Of a stretch of 62,728 nt of DNA, positions 62,614-62,728 are shown piece after piece (the first letter of the stretch is position 1; the number at the start of each line of letters is the position of its first letter). The DNA comes from Bacteroidales bacterium (lineage in GTDB: Bacteria > Bacteroidota > Bacteroidia > Bacteroidales > UBA932). Under the pieces are notes generated by a model, which was not told the origin of the DNA, searched no databases, and saw nothing but the letters and a program-made list of their open reading frames with translations. The stretch lies in assembly GCA_017626355.1 (NCBI GenBank), contig JAGAIY010000011.1, positions 1-62,728 on the forward strand, read 5' to 3'. The translations under genes were made by a program, and so were the position numbers.

Positions 62614-62621
62614 TAATTTTG
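62614..62621 (+). promoter_or_regulatory. -7 box for the integrase gene
   Basis: TAATTTTG, a perfect TAnnTTTG match, 20 bases before ATG 62642. No convincing -33 box. Confidence 0.5.
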
Positions 62622-62641
62622 TAACCAAAAAGAATTGGATT

Positions 62642-62728
62642 ATGCGAAGTACATTTAAAGTGCTGTTCTACGTGAACGGAAGCAAAGAGAAAAACGGTAT
62701 TGTTCCCATTATGGGGCGAGTTACAATC
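62642..62728 (+). CDS. Tyrosine recombinase/integrase, N-terminus only (cut by window edge)
   Basis: The 29 visible residues include MRSTFKVLFYVN, then SKEKNGIVPIMGRVTI. This closely fits the N-terminal arm-binding domain of Bacteroidales conjugative-transposon and genomic-island integrases, which typically open with STFKVLFY and reach PIMGRVTI. The catalytic domain lies beyond the window. A -7 box is present upstream. It marks the likely start of an integrated mobile element. Confidence 0.75.
   Translation, partial: MRSTFKVLFYVNGSKEKNGIVPIMGRVTI

Larger units (their letters stand above)
62283..62641. other. Intergenic region between the chromosome and the integrase gene
   Basis: It contains a promoter for the DUF4332-like gene (62322-62351), an 8-base inverted repeat GGTAATGA/TCATTACC (62494-62501 and 62520-62527) and a -7 box for the integrase (62614). 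I see no gene. An attachment site for the integrated element may lie here but cannot be located without its partner. Confidence 0.5.

Overview
The window looks like a chromosome segment of a gut-type Bacteroidota, order Bacteroidales. The support is a primary sigma factor of the short Bacteroidota type, many TAnnTTTG -7 promoter boxes at gene starts with little Shine-Dalgarno signal, a spirochaete/Bacteroidota-style V-type ATPase operon that contains DUF2764, a DUF4301 gene, a fimbrillin-like lipoprotein, and the N-terminus of a Bacteroidales conjugative-element-type tyrosine recombinase at the right edge. I cannot name genus or species from sequence alone.

Layout. 1-0.7 kb: tail of an unknown gene, a hairpin and cytidine deaminase. 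0.7-6.5 kb: mnmA (with an unusual insertion) converging on a tightly coupled five-gene operon (HprK-like kinase, S26-type peptidase, PqqD-like protein, NTP_transf_5 nucleotidyltransferase, ABC exporter). This set matches accessory genes of some RiPP/lasso-peptide clusters but has no visible cyclase, radical SAM enzyme or obvious precursor. 6.5-11.5 kb: an AT-richer accessory island with unusual inverted repeats, a large fimbrillin-like/beta-helix lipoprotein, a 38-residue small ORF directly upstream of it, and an orphan ORF. 11.5-24.6 kb: housekeeping genes (BaiN-like flavoprotein, tRNA-Thr, a thioredoxin lipoprotein, dnaN with an exonuclease and a degenerate FAH-fold protein, htrA, rpoD, argS, a GDPD lipoprotein, ygiQ, sdaA). 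24.6-28.9 kb: a secreted unknown, a DPP-IV-like peptidase, small unknowns and ndk. 28.9-37.0 kb: a three-gene c-type cytochrome operon (a YVTN-propeller di-haem protein, a 1329-residue propeller/di-haem/SUMF1 fusion, and a fused ResB-CcsA haem-attachment protein). 37.0-44.4 kb: the V-type ATPase operon. 44.4-49.1 kb: metH and metF. 49.2-52.8 kb: a Na+-pumping methylmalonyl-CoA-type decarboxylase. 52.9-62.3 kb: yebC, a TPR protein, recF, DUF721, pdxB, DUF4301, a THUMP-like methyltransferase, a phosphohexomutase and a DUF4332-like protein. 62.6 kb to the end: the start of an integrase gene, so an integrated element probably begins here.

How the genes work together. The decarboxylase (MmdA, biotin carrier, OadG, OadB) should export Na+ during succinate-to-propionate metabolism. 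The V-ATPase K subunit keeps the Na+ ligand pattern, so a Na+ circuit is plausible. The cytochrome operon pairs two secreted CxxCH proteins with their own haem-ligation factor, pointing to a dedicated periplasmic or surface redox system of unknown substrate. MetH and MetF complete the methyl-THF branch of methionine synthesis.

The most interesting leads are the orphan kinase/peptidase/PqqD/nucleotidyltransferase/exporter operon, the cytochrome operon with its fusion protein, the small ORF plus lipoprotein pair, two families of intergenic palindromes whose cores are shared while their outer arms differ yet stay perfectly complementary, and Cys/His-rich insertions in MetH. All calls come from reading the sequence. 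No database search was run.
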